Below, piece by piece: positions 42,530 to 52,800 of a stretch of DNA of 64,000 bases. The notes beneath the pieces were generated by a model that ran no database searches, was not told the origin of the DNA, and saw nothing but the letters and a program-made list of their open reading frames with translations. The position numbers and the translations under genes were made by a program. Within the stretch, counting starts at the first letter, position 1, and every line of letters begins with the position of its first letter. The DNA comes from an uncultured Draconibacterium sp. (GTDB lineage: Bacteria; Bacteroidota; Bacteroidia; Bacteroidales; Prolixibacteraceae), in NCBI RefSeq assembly GCF_963674925.1, contig NZ_OY771648.1, positions 62,001 to 126,000 on the forward strand, given 5' to 3'.

Positions 42530-44062
42530 ATGGCACAACGAAAAAGAACCAATCAACAACAAAATACAGTAGAACAGATCAACGCCCAATACGGACAATT
42601 GCCACCTCAGGCAGTTGATGTTGAGGAAGCTGTGCTCGGAGCGCTAATGCTTGAGCGCGACGCGTATGTTACGGTTGCTGACACTATTGATTCAAACAGT
42701 TTTTACAAAGAGGAACACCGAAAAATATTCGAGGCGATAAAAACCCTTTCAGGTAAGGAAAAACCTGTCGACTTGCTGATGGTGACTCAGGAATTAAAAG
42801 ACCGTAACCAGCTTGACGAGGTCGGCGGACCGGGATACATCACCCAGCTGACCCGCCGTGTTGCTTCGGCTGCACACATCGAATTTCACGCGCGTATTAT
42901 TGCCCAAAAGTTTATGCAGCGCGAGTTGATTCGTGTTTCTTCCGAAATTCAGACAAAAGCATACGACGATACCATCGATGTTGACGACCTGATCGATTTT
43001 TCAGAGTCGGCATTATTCCAGGTATCCGAAGGAAATATTAAGAAAGAGACTGTGCCGATTAAACCCATCCTGAATCAGGCGGTGCTGCAAATTGAGGCAG
43101 CACGTAGCAAGCCCGACGGATTAAGTGGTGTACCATCAGGATTTACTGCGGTAGACCGGATTACATCGGGCTGGGAACGTTCGGCACTGGTTATTCTGGC
43201 TGCCCGTCCTGCGATGGGTAAAACGGCATTTGTGTTATCGATGGCCCGAAATATGGCCGTTGATCACCGACAGGCAGTAGCTATTTTCTCACTCGAGATG
43301 TCGTCGCTGCAGTTGGTTAACCGTTTAATTTCGGCAGAGTCGGAATTGGGTGGTGAAAAAATTAAGACAGGAAAACTGGAAGATTACGAATGGGCGCAGC
43401 TAAACCAGCGAATTAAAACGCTTGATGAAGCACCTATTTTTATCGACGATACTCCTGCCCTTTCGATTTTTGAGTTCAGGGCTAAGTGCCGCCGTTTGAA
43501 GATGCAGCACGATGTTGACATTATCATTGTCGATTACCTGCAGCTGATGACCGCCGGAACTGACTCGCGTGGAAGTCGTGAACAGGAAGTAAGTATGATC
43601 TCACGCTCGTTAAAGGCCATTGCCAAAGAGCTGGACGTACCAATTATTGCCCTGTCGCAGTTGAGCCGTGCCGTTGAATCGCGCGAAGGCAAACGCCCGC
43701 AGCTGTCCGACCTTCGTGAGTCGGGAGCGATTGAGCAGGATGCCGATATTGTGTGTTTTATTCACCGCCCGGAATACTTTGGTATTACCGAAGACGAATC
43801 GGGTAATTCGCTGCTGGGAATTGCCGAGCTGATTATTGCAAAACACCGAAACGGTGCCACCGCCGATGTTCCGCTGCATTTCCAGAAAGAAATGGCGCGC
43901 TTCTCCGATCTCGATCCACAGTTCGACTCGCGGGATTTCTCGCAGGAGGTTCAAACCTTTGGCTCATCGATGAATGAAGACGAAGACAGCCTGGCAGCCG
44001 GAATGTCATCAAACAGCGGATTCGACAGTCAGCACTCGTCAACCAGCGATGCACCTTTTTAG
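42530..44062 (+). CDS. dnaB: Replicative DNA helicase DnaB
   Basis: 510 residues. N-terminal primase-interacting domain (about 20-125; LPPQAVDVEEAVLGALML), then a RecA-like ATPase with Walker A AARPAMGKTAF, Walker B IIIVDYLQLM and the DLRESGAIEQDADIV arginine-finger region. No intein interrupts the Walker A region, a common site for one in DnaB. The C-terminal tail (about 475-510) is Ser/Asp-rich and probably disordered. It forms the hexameric replication fork helicase. Confidence 0.96.
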   Translation: MAQRKRTNQQQNTVEQINAQYGQLPPQAVDVEEAVLGALMLERDAYVTVADTIDSNSFYKEEHRKIFEAIKTLSGKEKPVDLLMVTQELKDRNQLDEVGGPGYITQLTRRVASAAHIEFHARIIAQKFMQRELIRVSSEIQTKAYDDTIDVDDLIDFSESALFQVSEGNIKKETVPIKPILNQAVLQIEAARSKPDGLSGVPSGFTAVDRITSGWERSALVILAARPAMGKTAFVLSMARNMAVDHRQAVAIFSLEMSSLQLVNRLISAESELGGEKIKTGKLEDYEWAQLNQRIKTLDEAPIFIDDTPALSIFEFRAKCRRLKMQHDVDIIIVDYLQLMTAGTDSRGSREQEVSMISRSLKAIAKELDVPIIALSQLSRAVESREGKRPQLSDLRESGAIEQDADIVCFIHRPEYFGITEDESGNSLLGIAELIIAKHRNGATADVPLHFQKEMARFSDLDPQFDSRDFSQEVQTFGSSMNEDEDSLAAGMSSNSGFDSQHSSTSDAPF

Positions 44063-44236
44063 GAAGGATGAAGAATGACTAAAGAAGGATGAACGACGAT
44101 TAACGATTGAAGAATTGAGATCAAAAAAAAATACAAGTACGCGATGAAACCACTTCTGAAATCGAAATTCGTTAATCATCATTCGCAAATCAACATGAAC
44201 CAATTGCCTGTTTTGCTGTAATAATACAAAAACAAC

Positions 44237-45502
44237 ATGCGCACACTCATAAAAATATTCCTCTTGCCGATACTGCTCTTTACGGCATTGCATGCCGGAG
44301 CCGTTTCGCTGCTCATTCCCATGGATGACATGCAAAAGGATCATCTGAAATCGTACGGCATTGCCTACTGGGTGCTCGAACAGGATATTGAGGTAAAATG
44401 GCTGCTCAACTACCGAGGAGGCAGTTTTTTAATGCAGCACTACCCCGAAATTGAAAATGAGTGTGTAATTCGTGGCGTTAGTTTCGAGGTGATCAGCGAT
44501 GCACAGGCTTCGGGAATTTTAAACGAAATTGCCCAGCCCGACGTTAATCAGGATGCTGTGGCCATGAATAAAGCCCCAAAAATTGCAGTGTATTCGCCCC
44601 CCAACAAACAACCGTGGGACGATGCCGTAACCATGGTCTTAACCTACGCCGAAATTAACTACGATATCATTTACGACGAAGAAATACTTAACGGCAACCT
44701 GAAAGATTACGACTGGCTGCATCTGCACCACGAAGATTTTACCGGGCAATTTGGTAAATTCTGGCGCTCATACCAACATATGCCATGGTACCAGGAGGAG
44801 GTGAGCATTAATAAACAGCTGGCACAAAAACTGGGTTTTATGAAGGTGTCGGAAATGAAATCGTTTGTTACGCGTGAGATACAGAAATATGTGCAAAACG
44901 GCGGCTTTCTGTTTGCCATGTGTGCGGCTACCGATACTTACGATATTTCGCTGGCAGCAGTGGGTATTGATATTTGCGAGAGCATGTTTGATGGCGATCC
45001 GATGGAAGCCAACGTTGATGAGAAACTTGATTTCCACAACACCTTTGCTTTCGAAAATTTTAAGCTGGAAAAAAGCCCGTATGTATACGAATTCTCGAAT
45101 ATTGATGCCACCGACCACCGGCATGTTGCCCGCGAAAACGACTACTTTACCCTGTTTGATTTTTCGGCCAAGTGGGACCCGATTCCTACCATGCTTTGTC
45201 AAAACCACCGCAACCTGATTAAAGGTTTTATGGGGCAAACAACGGCATACCGCAAAGAAGTGCTAAAATCGAACGTACTGGTACTGGGCGAGAACAAACC
45301 GGCCAACGAAGCCCGTTATATACATGGCGAACAAGGCAAAGGATTCTGGACCTTTTACGGCGGCCACGACCCCGAAGATTACCGTCACCTGATTGGCGAC
45401 CCGCCAACCGACCTGAGCCTGCACCCTAACTCTCCGGGTTATAGGCTGATCTTAAATAATGTATTGTTTCCGGCGGCTAAAAAGAAGAAACGGAAGACGT
45501 AA
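44237..45502 (+). CDS. Exported amidotransferase-like protein (often labelled asparagine synthetase B)
   Basis: 421 residues with a signal peptide (MRTLIKIFLLPILLFTALHAG). Starts LLIPMDDMQKDHLKSYGIAYWVL; homologues are widespread in Bacteroidota and often carry the name asparagine synthetase B, but no synthetase domain is visible and the protein is exported. The segment VQNGGFLFAMCAATDTYDI resembles the nucleophilic Cys elbow of class I glutamine amidotransferase-like folds. His-rich motifs (LHLHHEDFTGQFG, FYGGHDPEDYRH) may bind metal. The preceding 174-nt spacer contains degenerate short repeats. Function not established. Confidence 0.7.
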   Translation: MRTLIKIFLLPILLFTALHAGAVSLLIPMDDMQKDHLKSYGIAYWVLEQDIEVKWLLNYRGGSFLMQHYPEIENECVIRGVSFEVISDAQASGILNEIAQPDVNQDAVAMNKAPKIAVYSPPNKQPWDDAVTMVLTYAEINYDIIYDEEILNGNLKDYDWLHLHHEDFTGQFGKFWRSYQHMPWYQEEVSINKQLAQKLGFMKVSEMKSFVTREIQKYVQNGGFLFAMCAATDTYDISLAAVGIDICESMFDGDPMEANVDEKLDFHNTFAFENFKLEKSPYVYEFSNIDATDHRHVARENDYFTLFDFSAKWDPIPTMLCQNHRNLIKGFMGQTTAYRKEVLKSNVLVLGENKPANEARYIHGEQGKGFWTFYGGHDPEDYRHLIGDPPTDLSLHPNSPGYRLILNNVLFPAAKKKKRKT

Positions 45503-45598
45503 GCTGTTGGATGTTTTGACCCTTGAATTTAGTCTCTTACAGAACATAAGCTCTATGCAATGCTGTAGCTATTACCTTTTATTACCCTAGTGCGAAAC

Positions 45599-46561
45599 TT
45601 ATGTTTTCCATCTGGTTTTTCTCCATGCTTTTTGTTCCTCTGTTGTTAAGAATGTCCAAGCTACAATCCGACTGGTTTTATTCCCGGTTCCCATGGGAAT
45701 CGTTTTTATCTGATTAACCTCAATTGCTTTTAACGATTTATAAATTCCTTTTAGATTAGATTGTTTTGATACTAAAGTTGAAAACCAAAAACAGTTTTTA
45801 GAGAACTTTTTACTTTCTATTACCAGTTTATGAATAAACTTAGATTCTCCACCATCACATATTAGTTCATTGCTAATTCCTGCAAAATTAAGTGTTGGTT
45901 TTTTTTCCTTTTTCCCTGAGAGGTTCTTGATTTTTCTTCGTGTTCCTTTCTGAGCATCTTCGAAAGAAGAATGAAAAGGAGGATTACATATAGAGCAATC
46001 GATTTTATCTTCACTATCTACTATTCCGGTAAAAACATTTTTCCTGTTTTTTTGTAATCTACACTCAATCTTACCATTAAGCGAGGGATTAGAATTGACA
46101 ATATTATTAGCTGATTTTATGGATTTAGGATCGATGTCAGACCCAATAAATTTCCAATTATATTCTGTAACTCCAATTAAAGGGTAAATACAACTAGCTC
46201 CTACTCCAACATCAAAGCAAGTAATTTTATCGCCAATTGGTATTGTGCCAAAATTATTTTCAGCTAATAAATCCGCAATGTGGTGAATGTAATCTGCTCT
46301 GCCTGGAACCGGAGGACATAAATTCTCATCCGGGAAATCCCAGTTTTTAATTCCGTAATAATGATTTAGCAAAGCTTTGTTTAGAGCTTTTACAGCAACA
46401 GGATTTGAAAAATCGATTGAATCATCGCCATATTTATTAGACCTTACATAATTTACTAATTCAGGATTGGAAGATATTAATGCATTTAAATCATATCTTT
46501 TCCTGTTTTTGTTTCGAGGATGTAGCCTTGTTTTTTCTTCTCGTCTTTTTTCTGATGACAT
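45599..46561 (-). CDS. rlmF: 23S rRNA (adenine(1618)-N(6))-methyltransferase RlmF
   Basis: 320 residues. N-terminal RlmF signature (LHPRNKNRKRYDLNALISSNPEL), SAM-binding FDVGVGASCIYPLIG and the N6-adenine methyltransferase motif NPPF (CSICNPPFHSSFEDA). It methylates A1618 of 23S rRNA. The protein is rich in Lys/Asn/Ser and the gene uses noticeably more A/T-ending codons than its neighbours, which hints at acquisition by transfer. Single gene convergent with the previous one. Confidence 0.92.
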   Translation of the reverse strand: MSSEKRREEKTRLHPRNKNRKRYDLNALISSNPELVNYVRSNKYGDDSIDFSNPVAVKALNKALLNHYYGIKNWDFPDENLCPPVPGRADYIHHIADLLAENNFGTIPIGDKITCFDVGVGASCIYPLIGVTEYNWKFIGSDIDPKSIKSANNIVNSNPSLNGKIECRLQKNRKNVFTGIVDSEDKIDCSICNPPFHSSFEDAQKGTRRKIKNLSGKKEKKPTLNFAGISNELICDGGESKFIHKLVIESKKFSKNCFWFSTLVSKQSNLKGIYKSLKAIEVNQIKTIPMGTGNKTSRIVAWTFLTTEEQKAWRKTRWKT

Positions 46562-46828
46562 GATTTATTACGGGTTTATATATTCAATTTAAAATCCTAA
46601 TTCGTAGAACGTCTATGTTAATAACTATGAAACTTACATTCTAATATACCACTAATCTGTACATGGCTAAAATAATACATATTGCTCGCTATACTTTGAT
46701 GGTTTTGCAGTTTGTATTTTAGAGATTCGGGATCAATGTCTTTGGTAATTTTGGTTTTCTGGTTGCTTAAAAGTAATAAATACTGATGAAAAGTATAAAT
46801 CCGAGGTATTAAATGTAGCCAACCATTA

Positions 46829-47035
46829 ATGAGTTACCCCGATCCATTTGATCAAAGTCTCCCATATGAAGTTACTAACCTAATCAACGATAAAATTGTG
46901 CTATACCTGCGTGCCATAGAAGTTGTTAATGTAGAAACCCAGGGCACTTTTGCCGGCACCATAGCCATCATTATAGCCGAAAACAACGAAGCGGTTAAAA
47001 AGCGCCGCAGAAAAAATGAAGCAGTAACAGAATAA
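46829..47035 (+). CDS. Possible small protein, unrecognised
   Basis: 68 residues (MSYPDPFDQSLPYEVTNLIN...), with a hydrophobic Ala/Ile/Gly stretch (TFAGTIAIIIAE, about 40-51) and a basic Lys/Arg tail. A TAATTTTG box at 46746-46753 could drive it. I do not recognise the family. It may be a chance ORF; no terminator follows. Confidence 0.35.
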   Translation: MSYPDPFDQSLPYEVTNLINDKIVLYLRAIEVVNVETQGTFAGTIAIIIAENNEAVKKRRRKNEAVTE

Positions 47036-47162
47036 AGTAAACTTCTGGGTTAAACAACAGATTAGAGGGGATGTTGCCTGCTGCACGTCTCCTTATGTAT
47101 TGTTCGTATTTTTAGCTTCAACGTATTTTTATATCTTTAAACAAAACAATAAACAATAAAAA

Positions 47163-47864
47163 ATGAAAAAATCAACATTAACACTTTTTCTTGTAATTGT
47201 TTGTGCAGCATTCGCGCAAGCCCAATATCTGAATTACGAGATTATAGAAAAAATGGATTATCTGAGAACCAACCAGATGACCACCAATAGGCCAAGCACC
47301 ACAGTTGCTCAGTATAAAATTGAAGGTTCGCCCTACCTGGATGACGCTTTCGTGAACGGCACAATTTATACCACGGCAAAAACCCAGGTTGTTGACGTTC
47401 CGTTACGTTACAACATTTATAATGACAACCTTGAATTTAAAACAAGCGATGGCAGTATTTTGGAACTGGCTCACCCCGAAACAGTTGAGCGGGCTAAATT
47501 GGGCGAAACTGAAATGATATTTACCAGTTACCTTACCTCCACTAATAACACCAAAAACGGATTTTTTAAAGTACTGGCAGAAGGCGATCTTAACTTATTG
47601 GCCAAACCTGATATTTTTTACCAGAAAGCCAAAGAAGAAGCCGCCTACAAAGAAGCACAACCACCTAAGTTTATTCCAAAACCCGATGAGTACTACATGC
47701 AAAAGTCAGGAGCACCGGCTGTTAAAGTTCGGAAAAGTCAAGACCTGGATGAGATAATTGTTGTGCACAAAAAAGAGATTTACACTTATATCAAGAAAAA
47801 CAAAATTAAATTTAAAAGCGCCGAAGACCTAACACAACTTGTTGATTATTATAACTCGTTGTAA
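47163..47864 (+). CDS. Exported protein of unknown function
   Basis: 233 residues with a signal peptide (MKKSTLTLFLVIVCAAFAQAQ). The rest is a mixed alpha/beta protein: an N-terminal beta-rich half (EGSPYLDDAFVNGTIYTT, VPLRYNIYNDNLEFK) and a Lys-rich C-terminal part (VVHKKEIYTYIKKNKIKFKSAEDL). Similar exported proteins with this layout occur in other Bacteroidota without a known role. It ends before a palindromic repeat and a strong terminator. Confidence 0.75.
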   Translation: MKKSTLTLFLVIVCAAFAQAQYLNYEIIEKMDYLRTNQMTTNRPSTTVAQYKIEGSPYLDDAFVNGTIYTTAKTQVVDVPLRYNIYNDNLEFKTSDGSILELAHPETVERAKLGETEMIFTSYLTSTNNTKNGFFKVLAEGDLNLLAKPDIFYQKAKEEAAYKEAQPPKFIPKPDEYYMQKSGAPAVKVRKSQDLDEIIVVHKKEIYTYIKKNKIKFKSAEDLTQLVDYYNSL

Positions 47865-47886
47865 GCAAATTATCGGCCTTAAAACT

Positions 47887-47919
47887 ATTCAGTAGGTAAC
47901 TTGAAGTCACCTGCTGAAT
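47887..47919. repeat. 33-nt palindromic repeat, copy A
   Basis: Arms ATTCAGTAGGTAACTT and AAGTCACCTGCTGAAT around one G; 14 of 16 positions pair strictly and one more as G-U. Nearly identical to copy B at 48149-48181. Lies 23 nt after the stop of the preceding gene. Confidence 0.85.
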
Positions 47920-47935
47920 GGCTTTCCTTTTTTAG

Positions 47936-47980
47936 AGTCCCGGACTGTATTTTCTTCATTAATACAGTCCGGGACTTTTA
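47936..47980 (+). terminator. Terminator with perfect 16-bp stem
   Basis: AGTCCCGGACTGTATT (47936-47951) and its exact complement (47961-47976) around a 9-nt loop, then TTTTATT. It ends the 47163-47864 transcript. The rest of the 398-nt gap up to 48262 has no convincing gene. Confidence 0.85.
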
Positions 47981-48148
47981 TTGGCTGCAATCTATTGAAA
48001 GGATGATATTATTAATAATACAAAATCGGTTCCTTTACTTAAGGGATATTGATTACGCGCTAAAACCCAGGATTGTTCCTGCAACATATCAACGACATAA
48101 AAGCAGTAATGAATCAAAAGTATAATCAATAGTTCCTTCCCTAAACAA

Positions 48149-48181
48149 ATTCAGCAGGTGACTTCAAGTCACCTGCTGAAT
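48149..48181. repeat. 33-nt palindromic repeat, copy B
   Basis: ATTCAGCAGGTGACTT, one C, then the exact complement AAGTCACCTGCTGAAT: a perfect palindrome with 16-bp arms. With copy A it brackets 229 nt. Confidence 0.9.
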
Positions 48182-48192
48182 GTTTGCAAGCT

Positions 48193-48225
48193 AAAAAAAA
48201 GAGCCGCGGCAAATTGCCGCAGCTC
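48193..48225 (-). terminator. Terminator of susCD operon 1
   Basis: On the minus strand GAGCTGCGGCAA (48225-48214) pairs with TTGCCGCGGCTC (48212-48201), followed by TTTTTTTT. Confidence 0.9.
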
Positions 48226-48262
48226 TCTATATTTTAATCAATTACGATCGATTATCTGTGAT

Positions 48263-49717
48263 CTATTGAACACCTGTACGGGTATCCCACCACATTTGTT
48301 TTCCCCAGAAGTCGTCTACTACCTGATCAGCAAAAGCTTTCGAGTTACCACCGTTCAATGTAAGCTCATTGTTCGGATAAGGGTAACGGAAAGGAGGCAC
48401 GTTATGACCTGTATAAACTGAAGCAGGAGCCACATAGTGTGTTGTTGGCACACCAGTTCTGCGGTACAACGACCAGGCTTCCATACCTTGTTTGAACAAG
48501 GCAATCCACTCTTGCCAGTAAATTTGTTCCAAAGTTCCGTCGAAAGCAGCATCAGCAGCTAAATAAGCGTCGATATCAGCAGCTTCTATACCATTCTCTT
48601 CACAAGAAGCGGTAACAGCAGCTTCGTATGCCTCTTCAGCAGTCATACCAACACTATATCCTTTTTGAGCAGCTTCAGCAACGTGGAACATTACTTCGGC
48701 ATAACGCATGTATGGAGAGAATCCGGCAGCGTCGTCTCTGTAAATAGCACCAATACGCGAAATAGTTGCTAATGCTGGTTGCGCTTCTGCCCCAATTGTA
48801 AAACCACGGTACTCACCATCATCGGTTGCAGGTTTTGCAATAGTCGACAATCTTGGATCGTTAAGATCTTTTAATGCATCGATTAAAACATCAGAAACAC
48901 CATGATCATCACGTCCCTTTCCGTCTTCGAACCAAGGCTCTTCGTATGGAGTGCTTCCAGGGTACCAGAAGAAAGCGTTATCATCATTACTTTCCATAAT
49001 TGGGTTAGCCGAAAGATTTCCCATAATGGTTTCGATGGTCGATTTTCCCAGAGGATCAACATCTGAAATACGCATTGCCATACGCAAACGTAACGAGTTA
49101 CAGAATTTTTGCCATTTATCAGTATCGCCATCGAAAAGAACATCACCGTCGCCCAGGTTGTCATTCGATCCTGAGTTAAGCAAAGTATTGGCTTCTTCAA
49201 GCGAAGCTAACATGGCTGGATAAATTTCTTCCTGAGTGTCATACGATGGAAGTAATACGCCATCCCCCAACTTAATTGACTCAAAATATGGCACATCTCT
49301 CCATGTATCAGTCATAATCTGGAAGATCATTGCTTCCAGAATTTTAGCTACTGCCAACATATTGTCGGCGCCATCAGCCTCTGCTTTTTTACGAATCTCG
49401 TAAAGGTTGTTTAGCTGTCGGTAACCATAATACCATTTGTTTTCTACCGTACCAGGACGGAAGTTATACTTGGCTTCATCGATATACTGAATTTTTGCAA
49501 TATGCCCACCATACGTTTCAGGTTCATTCATATTATTCCACGAATCGTAAAAAGTATCGGTGTGGTAGCGTAACACGAAGGCAAGTACGTTTGTTGCCGG
49601 TGCATCTTTAGCGCGGTCCGGGTCAGTGTTAATCTCCTCGAAATCGTCGGTACATCCTACAACAAGGAAGGCCATGAGAAAACTAACTGCTAGTAATTTT
49701 CTTATTATATTTTTCAT
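48263..49717 (-). CDS. SusD/RagB-like nutrient-binding outer membrane lipoprotein
   Basis: 484 residues from MKNIIRKLLAVSF (49717), chosen because it gives a lipoprotein signal with lipobox LVVGC; the open frame extends to 49810 but adds only a non-signal stretch. FEEINTDPDRAKDAP and the TPR-like helical body match the SusD-like_2 group (PF12771). It forms the lid over the SusC barrel encoded 107 nt upstream and captures nutrients at the cell surface. No carbohydrate-active enzyme, protease or regulator gene is next to it, so the substrate is unknown. Last gene of operon 1. Confidence 0.9.
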   Translation of the reverse strand: MKNIIRKLLAVSFLMAFLVVGCTDDFEEINTDPDRAKDAPATNVLAFVLRYHTDTFYDSWNNMNEPETYGGHIAKIQYIDEAKYNFRPGTVENKWYYGYRQLNNLYEIRKKAEADGADNMLAVAKILEAMIFQIMTDTWRDVPYFESIKLGDGVLLPSYDTQEEIYPAMLASLEEANTLLNSGSNDNLGDGDVLFDGDTDKWQKFCNSLRLRMAMRISDVDPLGKSTIETIMGNLSANPIMESNDDNAFFWYPGSTPYEEPWFEDGKGRDDHGVSDVLIDALKDLNDPRLSTIAKPATDDGEYRGFTIGAEAQPALATISRIGAIYRDDAAGFSPYMRYAEVMFHVAEAAQKGYSVGMTAEEAYEAAVTASCEENGIEAADIDAYLAADAAFDGTLEQIYWQEWIALFKQGMEAWSLYRRTGVPTTHYVAPASVYTGHNVPPFRYPYPNNELTLNGGNSKAFADQVVDDFWGKQMWWDTRTGVQ

Positions 49718-49824
49718 ATCTATCATTTTTATTTTATCAATTGAATTTAGAACATCACTCGAATACTTCCCTTTTCCTGAAAGGTTACGTATTATAACAT
49801 GTGTTCTCATCTCTTAATATGGTT

Positions 49825-52800
49825 TTAGAATTTCAAATTCAATTTAACACCAAAACTTCTTGATGATGGAAGAGAAGTTGACTCCAAACCTACATCACCG
49901 TTACCTGAACCTGTTACGTTTTCAGGATCGATTTTTGCCATGTTTGAATCGTGCAACCACAATATTGCCAGGTTGTTTCCAACCAACGACAACGAACCAC
50001 CTTTGATAAAGTTGCCGGCACCAAACAATCCTTTAGGGAAGTTGTATGTAATATGCGCTTCACGTAATTTACCATAAGAACCATCGTAAACCGAAAGCTC
50101 GCGGTTACTGTAGTACGACTCGAAGAAACTTTGAGCAGAAGTTGTAAGATCGTTAGGCGTACCATCTTCTTTAACAAAAGTTTTATCTGTCAGAAATGTT
50201 TCGCCAAGAACTATACCGTTCTCACGAACATCGCCTGTAGCAGTAAAAGCAAGCTGACCACCATAAGCACCAAACATATTCGAAACACTAAAGATATCGC
50301 CACCTTTACGTACTTCGATTAAGAAGCCGGCGCTCCAGTTTTTGTACGAGAATTCGTTGCTGATACCGCCCATCCAGTCAGGGTTAACAGCACCCAGTTT
50401 TTTAGGACCTTCAATTTTTGGTCTTCCGTTCGATCCAACAATAATGGCACCATTGTCGTCGCGAACCATACCATTTCCGTAAATTACACCCCACTCATCA
50501 CCAGGGCGTGCTTCAACAGTAGTTCCCCACTGGCTACCAAGCTGGTACGATTCCAGTTCATCTCCGGTTACAGGATCGGTATAAAGCTCAATAATTTCTG
50601 ATTTATCTCTTGCCCAGTTCAGTGTTACATCCCAGTTCAAACCATTTCGATTTTTAAGAATGCTTCCTGTTAACTGAACTTCAATACCTTTATTGTTAAT
50701 CTCACCGGCATTTACCAAAGTTGCGTTATAACCGGTAGCTTTTGAGATTGAAACACTCATAATCTGGTCGGTAGTTGTTTTATCGTAGTACGCTAAATCA
50801 ACACCCAAACGGTTATCAAAGAAATTAGCTTCTACACCAAATTCAGTGGTTTCAATATTTTCAGGCTTTAAATTCAACGGAGGATATGTAGTTGCCTGAG
50901 AATACTGAGTCACACCATAAATAGTATTGGCACTTGCTGTAAAATAAGGATCAGTTCTGTATGCTCCTGTTGCGGCACCAACCTTAGACCAACCACCACG
51001 CAATTTCAGGTACGAAATAGTGTTTGATTCAATATCGAAAGCCTCAAGAGGCAAGAAACTCATACTTACTGCAGGGTAAAAGAAAGGATCCTCAATAGTT
51101 GAACTCCAGTCGTTACGTACACTTACATCTAAATAAACAAAGTTATTGTAACCTAATGAAGCATTACCATACACACTGTTTGTGCGAACCCATGAGTGAT
51201 CCATTGCAGTCGAAGGACTTCCACTAACATTCGAAATAGTAAACAAATTTGGTACAGTTAACTGAGATGCTCCAAGAGCTGAGCTTTCGTACTGCATGTC
51301 GCGGTAGTTAGCACCTGCCAGTGCACTCAGGTCAAAATCACCAAAATTTATCTGATAAGAAGCAATAATGTCTGCATTTATTTCAGAACGGCTGATTTTG
51401 TCTTGATTAAAACTACCACCGTGGAATTCAGCATTTGAAGCATTCAAAATGGTTTCGTTTGAACCAGAATAAGTAACACGCATCATTCGCTGGCTATAAT
51501 AGTCCATACCCAAACGACCTTCGATAGTTAAACCGGTAACCGGCTTTACAAAAATAGATGCTTTACCAAATACCCTGTCTTTTTGCAATTCGTTGGTGTT
51601 GTTATTCAAACTCCAGTAAGGGTTATTGTGGTAGTTACTGTTCCAGTTGTATGGGAAACCGTTGTCCATTCTTGTTTGCCAGTTTTCTTTCAGGTCAACC
51701 ATATCAACCTGACGACCGAACCACTGACCAATTGATTGTAATGGGTTACTGGCATTGTACTCTGTTTGTACCAAATTATCACTCTCGGTACGCGCATAGT
51801 TAATTGTAGTGTTAAACTCTACATACTTATTCAGATTTACTTTTGAATTAACACCTGCATTGTAGCGTTTCAAACCTGTATTTGGCAATGTACCAGCCTG
51901 GTCCATAAAACCTAATGAGAAACGAGTACTTGAATTGTCACCTACCGAAGTAATTCCGATATTGTGGCTGGTTGTGTGTCCAACAACGTATAAATCTTTA
52001 ATGTTATCAGGACGAGAGATCCATGGAGTAGCAGTTCTGTTACCGCTTCCGTCAACAGGGCTGTTGTACTGAGGAATATTTAAACCAATATCCAAACGAG
52101 GTCCCCAACTTTCATCAACACCATCGTTTACACCATTACCAATACCATCGTAATAAGAGAAACCTACACCCGGGTCGAAACCACCGGTTGCAAACTCCTG
52201 GTACGACATTTCAGGAGCATAATACTGGTGCCAGAATTCACTACCCAGGTAACCTTGTCCGTATTTGTCCTGGAATTCCTGGATACGTGCAACCTGGTCG
52301 AAGTTATAGTTACCATCGTAAGTAACAGAAACACCTTTTGCAGAACCTTTACCAGATTTAGTTGTGATAAGAATAACACCGTGCCCTGCACGCATACCAT
52401 AAAGTGCAGCAGCACCACCACCTTTAAGCACAGAGATATTCTCGATATCCTGTGGGTTGATGTCGTTCAAACCACTACCAAAGTCAACGTCGCCGGCAGT
52501 ATGGTTTGAGTTTGAAATCGGAATACCGTCCACAACAATAAGTGGCTGGTTGTCGCCAAACGAGCTGTTACCACGAATAACTATACGCGAAGAAGCACCA
52601 ACCTGACCACCGGTTTGGTTAATCTGAACACCGGCCACTTTACCGGAGAGTGAGTTCATTACGTTAGGCGATGCAGCTTTTGTTAAAGCGTCGCTTTGTA
52701 CAGTCTGCGCACCATAACCCAGTGATTTCTTCTCTCTGGAAATACCAAGTGCTGTTACAACAACCTCGTCAACACCAATGGTCTGTGGTTGTAGAGTAAC

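Noticed and set aside
44768..45238. 156-residue ORF opposite the amidotransferase-like gene
   Set aside because: No start signal or protein-like pattern; antisense of a conserved coding region.
47901..48125. 74-codon ORF between the two palindromic repeats
   Set aside because: It runs through one repeat and a terminator stem and has no recognisable protein character.
49718..49810. N-terminal extension of the first SusD
   Set aside because: Would bury the lipoprotein signal 31 residues inside the protein.
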